Of a DNA stretch of 64,000 bases, positions 17,153 through 26,190 are shown piece by piece. The notes below the pieces were generated by a model. It was not told the origin of the DNA, did no database searches, and saw only the letters and a list, made by a program, of their open reading frames with translations. Both the position numbers and the translations under genes were made by a program. The stretch is taken from assembly GCF_900103805.1 (NCBI RefSeq), contig NZ_FNIB01000001.1:422814-486813 (forward strand), read 5' to 3'. Position 1 is the first letter of the stretch; every line of letters starts with the position of its first letter. This stretch comes from Cryobacterium flavum (GTDB lineage Bacteria; Actinomycetota; Actinomycetes; Actinomycetales; Microbacteriaceae).

Positions 17153-17491
17153 TCAACGCCCGCGGGTCAGCAGGTCCTGGTACTCGGCGTGCGTGTCAAT
17201 CCAGTGCGCCACATAGGAGCAGTCCGGCACGACGGCCAGGTCGGTGCGCACCCGCACGTCGTCGAGCGCCTGCTCGACCAGAATGCTCGCCAAACCGTGG
17301 GTACGCTTGGCCGGATTGACCTCGGTGTGGGTGAAATGCACCGCGGCCGTCGTGGTGATGTAGTCGGCCACGCCGACCGGTTCGCCATCGAGCAACACCG
17401 TGTAGCGGCTCTGTTCGGGGTCGTGGCGCACCTCGAGTGTGCCGGCTTCCGCCAGATTCTGCGAGTGGATGGTCATCGATTCAGCAGTCAT
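17153..17491 (-). CDS. small GNAT-like N-acetyltransferase (YjdJ/CG type)
   Basis: This 112-residue protein matches the compact single-domain acetyltransferase family. It has a beta-strand region YTVLLDGEPVGVADY, the conserved VHFTHTEVNPAKRTHGLASILVE segment (acetyl-CoA loop and helix) and the C-terminal CSYVAHWIDTHAEYQDL, which matches the YVxxWIxxHPEY signature of the family. The substrate is unknown. It is convergent with the ligase gene and divergent from the methyltransferase gene. Confidence 0.8.
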   Translation of the reverse strand: MTAESMTIHSQNLAEAGTLEVRHDPEQSRYTVLLDGEPVGVADYITTTAAVHFTHTEVNPAKRTHGLASILVEQALDDVRVRTDLAVVPDCSYVAHWIDTHAEYQDLLTRGR

Positions 17492-17540
17492 CCCGACAGA
17501 CTAAGCCGATTGCAGGCGCGCAGGCTGAAAGAATGGACAA

Positions 17541-18428
17541 ATGCCTTCTGCGTGGACCCCGACCAGCCCGAGCCGTGTCATCCACGCCAACAACCTCGAG
17601 GTGCTGCCCGGCCTACCCGATGGTGCCTTCACCCTGATCTACCTCGACCCGCCATTCAACACTGGTCGTTCGCAGAAGCGGCAGAGCACCACCTCGGTGC
17701 GGTCGGTCGCCGTGGACGGCTCACACGCGGCCGGAACGATCACCGGATTCAAGGGGCAACGTTACGAACGCATCAAGGGTGATCTGCTCGGCTATGACGA
17801 CCAGTTCGAAGACTACTGGGCCTTTCTCGAGCCGCGCCTGATCGAGGCCTGGCGGCTGCTCGCTGACGACGGCACGCTCTACCTGCACCTCGACTACCGC
17901 GAGGCGCACTACGCCAAGGTGCTGCTCGACGCCCTGTTCGGCCGGGAATGCTTTCTCAACGAACTCATCTGGGCCTACGACTACGGCGCGAAGTCCAAGA
18001 ACAAGTGGCCCACCAAACACGACACGATTCTGGTCTATGTGAAGAACCCGGCCCGGTACTACTTCGACTCGACCACCGTCGATCGCGAGCCATATATGGC
18101 TCCCGGCCTGGTCACGCCCGAAAAGGTCGCCAAGGGCAAACTGCCGACGGATGTCTGGTGGCACACCATCGTCTCGCCCACCGGCAAGGAGAAAACCGGC
18201 TACCCCACCCAGAAACCGATCGGAATCCTGCGCCGCATCATTCAGGCGTCGAGCCGTGAGGGCGACTGGGTGCTCGACTTTTTCGCGGGCAGCGGCACCA
18301 CCGGCGCGGTCGCGGCCGCGCTCGGCCGCCGCTTCGTGCTGATCGACCAGAACCCCGAGGCCCTGGCCGTGATGCGCGCCCGCTTCGAGCCGGTGCCCGA
18401 CGTCGAATTTCTCGCCCCTGACGCTTGA
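17541..18428 (+). CDS. orphan site-specific DNA methyltransferase (beta class, N6-adenine or N4-cytosine)
   Basis: This 295-residue amino-methyltransferase has the motif order of the beta group: catalytic motif IV LDPPFNTG near residue 36 comes before the S-adenosylmethionine motif I DFFAGSGTTGAVA near residue 248, with GYPTQKP just ahead of it. The Lys-rich FKGQRYERIKGD region is the probable target recognition segment. No restriction endonuclease gene is adjacent, so it is an orphan that may act in regulation or self-protection. GC and codon style match the surroundings, arguing against recent acquisition. Confidence 0.85.
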   Translation: MPSAWTPTSPSRVIHANNLEVLPGLPDGAFTLIYLDPPFNTGRSQKRQSTTSVRSVAVDGSHAAGTITGFKGQRYERIKGDLLGYDDQFEDYWAFLEPRLIEAWRLLADDGTLYLHLDYREAHYAKVLLDALFGRECFLNELIWAYDYGAKSKNKWPTKHDTILVYVKNPARYYFDSTTVDREPYMAPGLVTPEKVAKGKLPTDVWWHTIVSPTGKEKTGYPTQKPIGILRRIIQASSREGDWVLDFFAGSGTTGAVAAALGRRFVLIDQNPEALAVMRARFEPVPDVEFLAPDA

Positions 18429-18446
18429 CGCTGACTCAATCCACCT

Positions 18447-18512
18447 CGTGGCACTCGTTTGAGAAGCTGGCACGGGTTCAAACCAGTGCCAACTTCCTAA
18501 ACACGTGCCACG
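18447..18512. repeat. palindromic element copy A flanking the LLM-oxidoreductase gene
   Basis: The 66-nt hairpin has 27-nt imperfect arms beginning CGTGGCAC and ending GTGCCACG, with loop GGGTTCAAACCA. A second copy lies at 19513-19578, in the same orientation, on the other side of the same gene. Confidence 0.8.
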
Positions 18513-18546
18513 ACCCGCCCGCATCCGCTTGATCCGAGGAGAACCC

Positions 18547-19470
18547 ATGAGATTTCGCATTTTCACCGAACCCCAGCAAGGTGCCACCTATGACGACGTC
18601 CTCGCCGTCGCGCAGGCCACCGAGCGGCTCGGCTTCGACGCCTTCTTCCGCAGTGACCACTACCAGGTCATGGGCGACGGTGACGGCCTGCCCGGCCCGA
18701 CGGATGCCTGGACCACCCTGGCCGGGTTGGCGCGCGAGACGAAACGCATCCGTCTGGGTACTCTCGTCTCGTCTGTGACCTACCGGCCTCCGGGCATTCT
18801 GGCGATCCAGGTGGCGCAGGTCGACCAGATGTCGGGCGGCCGCGTCGAGCTCGGACTCGGTACCGGCTGGTTCGAGCAGGAGCACCTCGCCTACGGCATC
18901 CCGTTTCCGGCCAAGCGATTCGGCATGCTCGAGGAACAGCTCGAAGTGATCACCGGGCTGTGGAACACCCCGGTCGGGGACCGGTATAACTTCGCCGGGG
19001 AGCACTACACCCTCGTCGATTCACCGGCACTGCCGAAGCCGACACAGGTGCGAGTGCCGGTGATCGTGGGAGGTGGCGGCGCCAAGCGCACCCCGAAACT
19101 CGCTGCTCGTTTCGCGACCGAGTTCAACCTGCCGTTTCCTGACTTCGCAGACATCGCGGGCAAGTTCGACGGTGTGCGGGCTGCCTGTGAGGCCATCGAC
19201 CGCGACCCGGCCGAGCTCACCTATTCGGCCGCGCTGATCGCCGTCGGTGGCCGAGACGAGGCCGAATTCGCCCGTCGGGCTGCCGCGGTCGGTCGCGAGG
19301 CGGCCGAGCTGCGCGAGCACGGCCTGGCCGGCACGGCCTCCGAGATCGTCGACCGGCTGGGCACCCTCGCCGACTCCGGCGTCGAGTGCGTCTACCTGCA
19401 GATCATGGACCTGTCCGACCTCGACCACCTGGAGTTTCTGGCCGCCGAGGTCGTTCCCCAGCTGCGCTAG
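18547..19470 (+). CDS. LLM-class F420-dependent oxidoreductase
   Basis: The 307-residue bacterial-luciferase-like TIM-barrel enzyme has the N-terminal EATERLGFDAFFRSDHY-type segment, TKRIRLGTLVSSVTYRPPG and the GGRVELGLGTGWFEQEH motif, which are typical of actinobacterial F420-dependent LLM proteins. It presumably uses F420 in an unknown redox step. ATG 18547 follows a GAGGAG site by seven bases. The gene is bracketed by two copies of the same hairpin element, which is unusual. Confidence 0.85.
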   Translation: MRFRIFTEPQQGATYDDVLAVAQATERLGFDAFFRSDHYQVMGDGDGLPGPTDAWTTLAGLARETKRIRLGTLVSSVTYRPPGILAIQVAQVDQMSGGRVELGLGTGWFEQEHLAYGIPFPAKRFGMLEEQLEVITGLWNTPVGDRYNFAGEHYTLVDSPALPKPTQVRVPVIVGGGGAKRTPKLAARFATEFNLPFPDFADIAGKFDGVRAACEAIDRDPAELTYSAALIAVGGRDEAEFARRAAAVGREAAELREHGLAGTASEIVDRLGTLADSGVECVYLQIMDLSDLDHLEFLAAEVVPQLR

Positions 19471-19512
19471 CCCGCCGCCAGCGAAGCGGATGCCGCTGGT
19501 CGCGCATCCGCT

Positions 19513-19578
19513 CGTGGCACGCGTTGGGGAAGCACGCACGTGTTCAAACCAGTGCCAACCTCTCAAACACGTGCCGCG
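19513..19578. repeat. palindromic element copy B flanking the LLM-oxidoreductase gene
   Basis: The length (66 nt) and layout match copy A at 18447. They share the loop core TTCAAACCAGTGCCAAC and the arm ends CGTGGCAC and ACACGTGCC. The left arm is more diverged (GCGTTGGGGAAGCACGCAC). It lies 14 bp from the stop of the convergent beta-glucosidase gene, so it may also end transcription from both sides. Confidence 0.8.
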
Positions 19579-19592
19579 GGACAGCCGGGCGG

Positions 19593-21008
19593 TCAGCCCG
19601 CGTGCGCCGCCCGCAGGTGCGCCGCGTACATGCGTCCGCTGTCCTTCACCGTGCGTTCGAGGGTCTTGTAGTCGACCCGCACGATGCCGAACCGTTTCTC
19701 GTAGCCGTACGACCACTCGAAGTTGTCGAGCAGCGACCAGACGAAGTACCCGCGCACGTCGGCGCCGGCCGCGATCGCCTCACCCACCTTGTTGATGTGC
19801 GTCACGATGTACTCGGCGCGGTCCGCATCGTGCACGGCGCCGTCGGCGCTCACGGTGTCGTCGTAGGCGGCACCGTTCTCGGTCACGTAAAGCGGCGGCA
19901 GGCGGTCGTACTCCTCGCCGAGGCGCACCAACAGCAGGCGCAGGCCGTCGGGGTTGACCTCCCAGTCCATCGCGGTGCGCGGCAGTCCGCGACTGGGGAA
20001 GGTGATGTACTCCGATCCGACCCACGGCGAACCGACGGGCCGGTCGGCGCCACCGGCGTGACCATCGCTTGCCGAGGCATCCGCATGGCCGCTCACGAGG
20101 TCGTCGTGGTAATGGTTGACCCCGAGAAAATCGAGTGGGGCCGCGATCATCTCAAGATCGTCGGCGTGGATGACCTCGGCGAGTCCACACGGCTCGAGGT
20201 CGTGCAGGGTGTCCTCCGGGTAGGAACCACGCAGCAGCGGGTCCAGAAAGACGCGGTTAGCGAGCGAATCGAGCCGCCGGGCAGCCTCGAGGTCGACCGG
20301 GTCGGCGGCGTCGCGCGGCACGGCGTTGGTGAGATTAAGGGTGATGCCGAGGTTCTGAGCACCCGCAGAGCGCAGCGCGTTCACCACAAGGCCGTGCGCG
20401 AGGTGCTGGTGATGCACCGCGGCGACCGCCGCCGGGCCATCCTGCCGGCCCGGCGCGTGTGCACCCGATCCGTAGCCGAGCAGGGAGGAGCAAAAGGGTT
20501 CGTTGAAGGTGGTCCAGTGGGTGACCCGATCGCCCAGCGCGGAGTAGACATCGCTCGCGTAGTCGACGAACCGGTACGCGGTGTCGCGGTTGGCCCAGCC
20601 GCCCTTCTCTTCGAGGGCCTGCGGCAGATCCCAGTGATACAGGGTGAGCCAGGGCAAAATGCCGGCGCCGAGCAGTTCATCAACCAGCCGCGAGTAGAAG
20701 TCGAGCCCCTCGGGGTTGACGGCCCGATCATTCGGGCGCACGCGTGCCCAGCTGGTCGAGAACCGGTAGGCGTCGAGGCCGAGCGAAGCCATCAGACGCA
20801 CGTCGGCGGGCATCCGGTGGTAGTGATCGACCGCCGTTTCCAGGTCGTCGCCGCCCGCAATGGCGCCTGGAACCCGCGCGAACGCATCCCAGATCGAGTC
20901 CTCCTTGCCGCCAGCGTGGCCGGCCCCCTCGATCTGCGCGGCGGCGGTGGCCGACCCCCAGAGAAATCCGCGCGGCCAGGTGAACGGTGTGGGCAGGGTC
21001 TGCGACAT
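19593..21008 (-). CDS. GH1 beta-glucosidase
   Basis: The 471-residue family-1 glycoside hydrolase has the N-terminal signature FLWGSATAAAQIEGA, the acid/base Glu in TTFNEPFCSS (about residue 163) and the nucleophile Glu in PLYVTENGA (about residue 370). WSLLDNFEWSYGYEKRFG forms the aglycone side. It hydrolyses cellobiose or aryl-beta-glucosides in the cytoplasm (no signal peptide). It stands alone with no transporter or LacI gene beside it. Convergent to the LLM oxidoreductase. Confidence 0.93.
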   Translation of the reverse strand: MSQTLPTPFTWPRGFLWGSATAAAQIEGAGHAGGKEDSIWDAFARVPGAIAGGDDLETAVDHYHRMPADVRLMASLGLDAYRFSTSWARVRPNDRAVNPEGLDFYSRLVDELLGAGILPWLTLYHWDLPQALEEKGGWANRDTAYRFVDYASDVYSALGDRVTHWTTFNEPFCSSLLGYGSGAHAPGRQDGPAAVAAVHHQHLAHGLVVNALRSAGAQNLGITLNLTNAVPRDAADPVDLEAARRLDSLANRVFLDPLLRGSYPEDTLHDLEPCGLAEVIHADDLEMIAAPLDFLGVNHYHDDLVSGHADASASDGHAGGADRPVGSPWVGSEYITFPSRGLPRTAMDWEVNPDGLRLLLVRLGEEYDRLPPLYVTENGAAYDDTVSADGAVHDADRAEYIVTHINKVGEAIAAGADVRGYFVWSLLDNFEWSYGYEKRFGIVRVDYKTLERTVKDSGRMYAAHLRAAHAG

Positions 21009-21180
21009 GACGTCACGCTACCCTGCGGCGAGGAATTCGACCAGTGACGAGGGCGTAACCGCGGACATCCGGTCGAACCGTCCCCGCAATCGGCTGCGTA
21101 CCGGCCATCGTGTCGGAGATCTCCGCAGTTATGCACGCGGCATTCGGAGCTCTCAGATTCGTCGCGGCTAAGCTCGAATC

Positions 21181-21318
21181 ATGCTGCAGAACAACGAACC
21201 CAGCGAGGCCGACCAGCGGCGCACCCGGCGCCGGTTTCTGATCGGGGTCCTCATCGTTGGAGTGGTCGTCGCTCTCGCGGCGATTGGCCTCTATCTGAGC
21301 GCCGCGCTCAGCGTTTAA
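21181..21318 (+). CDS. small single-pass membrane protein (45 aa)
   Basis: A short frame begins at ATG 21181 (MLQNNEPSEADQRRTRRR) and then has one hydrophobic helix (FLIGVLIVGVVVALAAIGLYL) before stop 21316. The charge pattern (Arg cluster before the helix) predicts the N-terminus in the cytoplasm. Codon composition matches coding DNA. It is 21 bp upstream of the amidase-domain gene and may be co-transcribed. The function is unknown. Confidence 0.55.
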   Translation: MLQNNEPSEADQRRTRRRFLIGVLIVGVVVALAAIGLYLSAALSV

Positions 21319-21339
21319 TCAATCAGAAATGAGTACACA

Positions 21340-22053
21340 GTGCAGTTGACTAGGTGGCAGCGACTTGGCCTGACGACGGCCATCGGTGCCGTTCTCGCGG
21401 TCGGTGCAACCGCGCTCGTTGTGCAGGCGCTTGATGATAGTCCCGCCACCCCCACCAAAACGGCGCAGACGACGGATGCCGACGCCTCAGCTGCGACGGA
21501 GGAACCGGCTCGCGCCACCCCCACCGACACACCCGCTGCGGCCCCGGTCGAAGCGGAGCCCGCCCTCAGCGCCCCCGTCGCCGCGCAGATCGACTACCTC
21601 CTCGCGCACTGGAAGCTCGAAACCTACAACTCCGCCGAGTGGGGCGTGCTCGGAGAGAACGACTGTGTCAACTTCGCCAGCCAGGCCATGATCGCCCGCG
21701 GCTGGACCATGGACGGAGTCTGGTCGAGCCCGAAAAACGGCAACGCCTACGATGCGTCGGCCGCCTGGCGCAGTTCCACCGCGTTCATGAACTACATCGC
21801 GCAGGCCGGCAAGGCCACCGCCCTGACCGATCAGCAGCGCGACCAGGTCAAGGTCGGCGACATCGTGCAGTTCGACTGGGACAACACCGGCGATCGCGAC
21901 CACACCGGCATTGTCACCAGGGTCGAGAAGGTCGGCGACACTGTTGCCATCTCGTTCGCCGGGCACACCCTCGATTCCGACTACCGCTCGGTCGACACGG
22001 CAATCACCGTGGATCACCCGGGCGGAACGGCCTACTACTGGAGTGTTCCCTAG
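21340..22053 (+). CDS. secreted protein with putative amidase (CHAP-like, PF12671) domain
   Basis: This 237-residue protein has an N-terminal membrane anchor or signal (residues about 8-32), an Ala/Thr/Pro-rich linker (35-80), and a C-terminal domain starting near [19 protein letters not shown]. It contains the catalytic-type segment [16 protein letters not shown] (Cys) and [13 protein letters not shown] (His), as in the amidase_6 family of cell-wall or peptide hydrolases. GTG 21340 is the start. Its stop overlaps the convergent pgm stop by four bases. Confidence 0.78.
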   Translation: MQLTRWQRLGLTTAIGAVLAVGATALVVQALDDSPATPTKTAQTTDADASAATEEPARATPTDTPAAAPVEAEPALSAPVAAQIDYLLAHWKLETYNSAEWGVLGENDCVNFASQAMIARGWTMDGVWSSPKNGNAYDASAAWRSSTAFMNYIAQAGKATALTDQQRDQVKVGDIVQFDWDNTGDRDHTGIVTRVEKVGDTVAISFAGHTLDSDYRSVDTAITVDHPGGTAYYWSVP

Positions 22054-23672
22054 GCGATCGCGGCGTCGACGATCGCCTTGGCCTCCAGCTGAACCTGGGC
22101 AAGGTGTTCGTCGCCGAGGAACGACTCGGCGTAGATCTTGTAGACGTCTTCGGTGCCGCTCGGCCGGGCCGCGAACCAGGCGTTCTCGGTCGTGACCTTC
22201 ACTCCGCCGATGGCCGCTCCGTTTCCGGGGGCCACGCTGAAGGCGCCGGTGATCTTCTCACCGGCCAGTTCGGTGGCCGTGATCATCGAGCCGTCGAGCT
22301 TGGCCAGTGCGGCCTTCTGCGCGGGCGTGGCCGCAGCATCCACTCGCGCATAGGAGGGAGCGCCGAAGTGTTCGGCCAGCTCGGCGTAGCGCTGCGAAGG
22401 AGTCTTGCCGGTGACGGCGAGAATCTCGGAGGCGAGCAGGGCTAGCAGAATGCCGTCCTTGTCGGTGGTCCAGACCGTGCCGTCGAAGCGCACGAAGCTC
22501 GCGCCGGCGCTCTCCTCGCCGCCGAAAGCCACCGAGCCGTCGATGAGCCCGGGCACGAACCATTTGAAGCCCACTGGCACCTCCCACAGGTCGCGGCCGA
22601 GAAAACCGGTGACGCGGTCGATCATGGTTGACGAGACGAGGGTCTTGCCGACCGCGGCGTCGGGCTTCCAGCCTTCACGGTGGCTGTACAGGTAGTCGAT
22701 GGCCACGGCGAGAAAGTGGTTCGGGTTCATCAGGCCGCCGTCTGGCGTGACGATGCCGTGCCGGTCGGCGTCGGCGTCATTACCCGTGAGAATGTCGTAC
22801 TCGTCCTTGTGGGCGACAACGGATGCCATCACCGACGCACTCGACGGATCCATCCGGATCTTCTCGTCCCAGTCCAGGGTCATGAATCGCCAGGTCGGGT
22901 CGACCGTGGGGTTGACCACGACCAGGTCGATCTCGTAACGGTCACGGATGGCGCCCCAGTAGCCGACACTCGCGCCGCCGAGCGGGTCGGCCCCGATGCG
23001 GATTCCGCTGGTGCGGATGGCCTGCATGTCGATGATGTTCTCGAGGTCGTTCACGTAGTTGCCACGAAAGTCGTAGGTCTCCACTGCGCTCGGCTCGCTC
23101 ATCAGCACGCCGTCGAGGCCATTGGCGATGAGCTCGTTCGCCCGGTTCGCGATCCACGAGGTCGCATCGCTGTCGGCCGGTCCGCCGTGCGGCGGGTTGT
23201 ACTTGAAGCCGCCGTCCATCGGCGGGTTGTGGCTCGGGGTGACGACGATGCCGTCGGCCAGGTCGCCGTGCTCGGCGCGGTTGTAGGCCAAAATCGCGTG
23301 CGACAGGGAGGGGGTGGGCACGTAATCGTCGAACTCGTCCACGAGTACACGAACGCCGTTGGCGACGAGAACCTCGAGGGCGGTCGTGTAGGCCGGACCG
23401 CTCAGGGCGTGCGGGTCGGTGCCGATGAAGAGGGGGCCGGTGATGCCCTGGCCCGCGCGGTATTCCACGATCGCCTGCGTTGTGGCACTGATGTGGTCCT
23501 CGTTGAACGCGGTGTTCAGGGAACTCCCGCGATGCCCTGAGGTGCCGAAGACGACCCGCTGGGCTGGCACCCGGGTATCCGGTTTCAAATCGTAATAGGC
23601 CTTGACCAGCCCATCAACGTCGATCAGGTCAGATTCCAGGGCTCGGGTGCCCGCGCGTTCGCTCATGAGCAC
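22050..23672 (-). CDS. pgm: phosphoglucomutase (alpha-D-glucose 1,6-bisphosphate dependent)
   Basis: The roughly 540-residue phosphohexomutase interconverts glucose-1-P and glucose-6-P. The active Ser is in [13 protein letters not shown], metal binding is [10 protein letters not shown], sugar binding is [10 protein letters not shown], and the phosphate loop is ARPSGTED. Start GTG 23672 has a G-rich site upstream; ATG 23666 two codons on is equally possible. It is divergent from pheA with 29 bp between starts. Confidence 0.93.
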   Translation of the reverse strand: MLMSERAGTRALESDLIDVDGLVKAYYDLKPDTRVPAQRVVFGTSGHRGSSLNTAFNEDHISATTQAIVEYRAGQGITGPLFIGTDPHALSGPAYTTALEVLVANGVRVLVDEFDDYVPTPSLSHAILAYNRAEHGDLADGIVVTPSHNPPMDGGFKYNPPHGGPADSDATSWIANRANELIANGLDGVLMSEPSAVETYDFRGNYVNDLENIIDMQAIRTSGIRIGADPLGGASVGYWGAIRDRYEIDLVVVNPTVDPTWRFMTLDWDEKIRMDPSSASVMASVVAHKDEYDILTGNDADADRHGIVTPDGGLMNPNHFLAVAIDYLYSHREGWKPDAAVGKTLVSSTMIDRVTGFLGRDLWEVPVGFKWFVPGLIDGSVAFGGEESAGASFVRFDGTVWTTDKDGILLALLASEILAVTGKTPSQRYAELAEHFGAPSYARVDAAATPAQKAALAKLDGSMITATELAGEKITGAFSVAPGNGAAIGGVKVTTENAWFAARPSGTEDVYKIYAESFLGDEHLAQVQLEAKAIVDAAIA

Positions 23673-23701
23673 AGTCTGGCACCCCCGGTAGGCTGTCAGC
23701 C

Positions 23702-24658
23702 ATGCCCGACGCGCCGAATCCGCCCAAAGCCCGCACCTACAGCTATCTCGGCCCGGCCGGCACCTTCACCGAAGCGGCGCTGGCCCAGGTACCCGAAGCG
23801 CGGGGCCAGATCTGGCGCCCGGTCAACAATGTGGGCGAGGCCTTCGCTGACGTCGGGAGCGGCCGCAGCCTCGCGGCCATGATCGCCATCGAGAACTCGG
23901 TCGACGGCGGTGTCACGGCCACCCAGGATGCCCTGGCCAGCGTGCCGAACCTGCGCATCATCGGCGAATACCTGGTGCCGGTGAATTTCGTGCTGGTGGC
24001 CCGCCCCGGCACGACGCTGGCCGACGTGCGCGTCGTCAACGCGCATCCGGTCGCCTACGGCCAGTGCCGCAACTGGCTCGAACGCACCCTGCCGAGTCAC
24101 GGCCACATCCCCGCCTCGAGCAACGTCGCCGCCGCGTCTTCCCTGCTCGACACCATGCAAGCGGATGCCGCGATCGCGCCACCCGGCATCGATAAACATC
24201 ACGACCTCGTCGTTCTCGCTTCGAATATCGGTGACAACCCGAACGCGGTCACCCGCTTCGTGCTGGTCGGCCGCGGCAACGAGCTCACCGCGCCGACGGG
24301 CGCCGACAAGACCAGCCTGATCATCGAGCTGCCGAGTGACCGTTCCGGTGCCCTGCTGGAGATGCTCGAGCAGTTCGCCACGCGCGGCGTGAACCTCAGT
24401 CTGATTCAGTCCCGGCCGATCGGTGATTCCCTCGGCCGCTACCGTTTCGTCGTCGACGCCGAGGGGCATATTCTCGACGAGCGCGTCGCCGATGCGCTGT
24501 TGGGCCTTCGACGGTTCAGCCCCAAGGTGATCTTTCTCGGATCCTATCCGCGGGCCGACAAACGCCCGATCGAGTTCACCTCGCGCTACGACGACGGCAT
24601 TTTCATCGAAGCCCGCGACTGGTTGCGCGGTTTAATTGCGGGGGAACCCGTTGAATAG
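23702..24658 (+). CDS. pheA: prephenate dehydratase
   Basis: This 318-residue monofunctional enzyme of phenylalanine synthesis has no chorismate mutase domain. The PDT domain spans residues about 10-195 ([26 protein letters not shown], and the catalytic TRF in [10 protein letters not shown]) and is followed by an ACT regulatory domain (residues about 208-290; [12 protein letters not shown] and SLIQSRP), the site of feedback control by phenylalanine. Length and domain order match actinobacterial PheA. Confidence 0.94.
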   Translation: MPDAPNPPKARTYSYLGPAGTFTEAALAQVPEARGQIWRPVNNVGEAFADVGSGRSLAAMIAIENSVDGGVTATQDALASVPNLRIIGEYLVPVNFVLVARPGTTLADVRVVNAHPVAYGQCRNWLERTLPSHGHIPASSNVAAASSLLDTMQADAAIAPPGIDKHHDLVVLASNIGDNPNAVTRFVLVGRGNELTAPTGADKTSLIIELPSDRSGALLEMLEQFATRGVNLSLIQSRPIGDSLGRYRFVVDAEGHILDERVADALLGLRRFSPKVIFLGSYPRADKRPIEFTSRYDDGIFIEARDWLRGLIAGEPVE

Positions 24659-24682
24659 GCACATCGCGGGGGAGCCCACCGA

Positions 24683-25144
24683 ATGACCGTCGACCCGAAC
24701 AATGATGCCCGCTACCAGCGTGGCTACGAGCCCGCCGCCCAGGCGGCTGCCGCCGCGTCGGACCGTCTCGCGCCCACCTCGAACGGCGGGCCCGCGGCAT
24801 CCGCTGCCCCGACCGAAACCGCATCGGTGCCGGCGCCGGAAGCCGCCGCGCTGCTCGACCAGTTCGAGCCGCGCAATCCGTTCGTCGTTGCCCTGTGGGT
24901 TGTTGGTCCAGCCCTCACCATCGGCGGACTGAGCGTGCAGGTGCGAACATTTCTTGATTCGATGGGTGGCTCAAGCTACATTAACTCTCCCGACGGCGAG
25001 GTGCCGTTCGATATGTTGTTGCAGCAGATCTCCTGGTCGCTCGGACCGGCAATGACCTCAACCGGCTTGGCCACTGTCGTCGGTCTGCTCTTCTACCATG
25101 CACTGCGCTGGCGGTCCCGGCCGTCACGCCGTTCAGACACCTGA
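24683..25144 (+). CDS. hypothetical membrane protein
   Basis: This 153-residue protein has a disordered Ala/Pro-rich N-terminus (residues 1-70) and two hydrophobic segments (about 72-92 and 120-142). It is 24 bp downstream of pheA on the same strand. Its last 12 bases overlap the 3' end of the convergent kinase gene. No family is recognised. Confidence 0.65.
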   Translation: MTVDPNNDARYQRGYEPAAQAAAAASDRLAPTSNGGPAASAAPTETASVPAPEAAALLDQFEPRNPFVVALWVVGPALTIGGLSVQVRTFLDSMGGSSYINSPDGEVPFDMLLQQISWSLGPAMTSTGLATVVGLLFYHALRWRSRPSRRSDT

Positions 25145-26128
25145 TTCAGCGGGCACGCGCACGATGAGCGCGCCGGCATCGGCGTTCAGCCGCACCTTGC
25201 GCACGAGGCCGAACTCATCGCCGTCGAGCTCGAAATCCTGCGCGTGTTCGAGCACGATGCGAATATCCGGCCCGCGCAGGGTCGTCATCACCCGCTCATT
25301 CGACGATTCGGTGGCCTGAATCATGCGTCGGCCCACCGCCGAACGCCGCAGCACCCCGTTTTCCCAGGTCACCCGGCGCCAGATGGTCAGCCAGCCGAGC
25401 ACGCCCTTAGGCTGCAGCACCGCGATGTCCAGAATGCCGTCGTCGAGGCGCGCGTCGGGCAGAAACTGCAGGTTGCCCGGCAGCAGCCCGCAATTGGCGA
25501 CAAGAATCGCGCTCACCTGTGCCGGCCGGTCAACCCGCCCAGCAACGCTGTAGCGGATGCGAAATGGCCGCGCTTTCGGCAGCGCCCGCGCCACCCCGTC
25601 GACGTAGGCGAGCCAGCCCACCTGTTTCTTGAGATCGTCGCGGGTGTGCGCGATCATCTGAGCATCGAGGCCGAGGCCGGCCATAACCAGGAAGACGTGT
25701 TCCTGCACTTCGCCGGTATCGGTCGTCAGGGTGGCGACGCCGAGATCGATCGGCCGGTCGACACCACTGAACGCGATCTCGGTGGCGGCATCGATACTAC
25801 CGAGCGGCAACAGCAGGTTGCGAGCGAGCAGGTTGCCGGTTCCCGACGGCACGATGGCCATGCGCACCCCGGACTCACGAAGCGCCTCGGCGACGGCCCG
25901 CACGGTGCCGTCGCCGCCGGCCGAGATCACCATCGAGGCGTGAGCGTCAAGTGCTCGTTTCGTGGCTGCCTGGCCGACATCGTCGACGCTGGTTTCAAAC
26001 CAGTGCGTCTCGCCCCAGCCGGCGGATTGCTCGGCGGCGGCCACGCTCGTGCGCAACCTGGCGAGGTCGACCTTCACCGGGTTGTAGACAACGGCGGCGT
26101 GCTGGTCGAAGTTTTCGGAGGCGCTCAC
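25133..26128 (-). CDS. diacylglycerol kinase family lipid kinase
   Basis: The 331-residue protein has the DAGK catalytic domain. It contains AVVYNPVKVD at the N-terminus, the nucleotide loop MVISAGGDGTVRAVAEAL, and the adjacent PSGTGNLLARNLLLP motif typical of DgkB/YegS-type enzymes. It probably phosphorylates diacylglycerol or a related lipid at the membrane face. The C-terminal beta sandwich (about 150-325) contains NCGLLPGNLQFLPDA. ATG 26128 is the start. Confidence 0.86.
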   Translation of the reverse strand: MSASENFDQHAAVVYNPVKVDLARLRTSVAAAEQSAGWGETHWFETSVDDVGQAATKRALDAHASMVISAGGDGTVRAVAEALRESGVRMAIVPSGTGNLLARNLLLPLGSIDAATEIAFSGVDRPIDLGVATLTTDTGEVQEHVFLVMAGLGLDAQMIAHTRDDLKKQVGWLAYVDGVARALPKARPFRIRYSVAGRVDRPAQVSAILVANCGLLPGNLQFLPDARLDDGILDIAVLQPKGVLGWLTIWRRVTWENGVLRRSAVGRRMIQATESSNERVMTTLRGPDIRIVLEHAQDFELDGDEFGLVRKVRLNADAGALIVRVPAESGV

Positions 26129-26190
26129 GAGGCCTAGGCTACTGGGTCGCCCCGCGTTTGCCCGCCAACTAGCGCTTGTAGACTGGCCGG

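Noticed and set aside
19386..21047. 553-residue plus-strand frame opposite the beta-glucosidase gene
   Set aside because: GC-driven shadow frame without domain content; the GH1 gene on the minus strand has both catalytic motifs.
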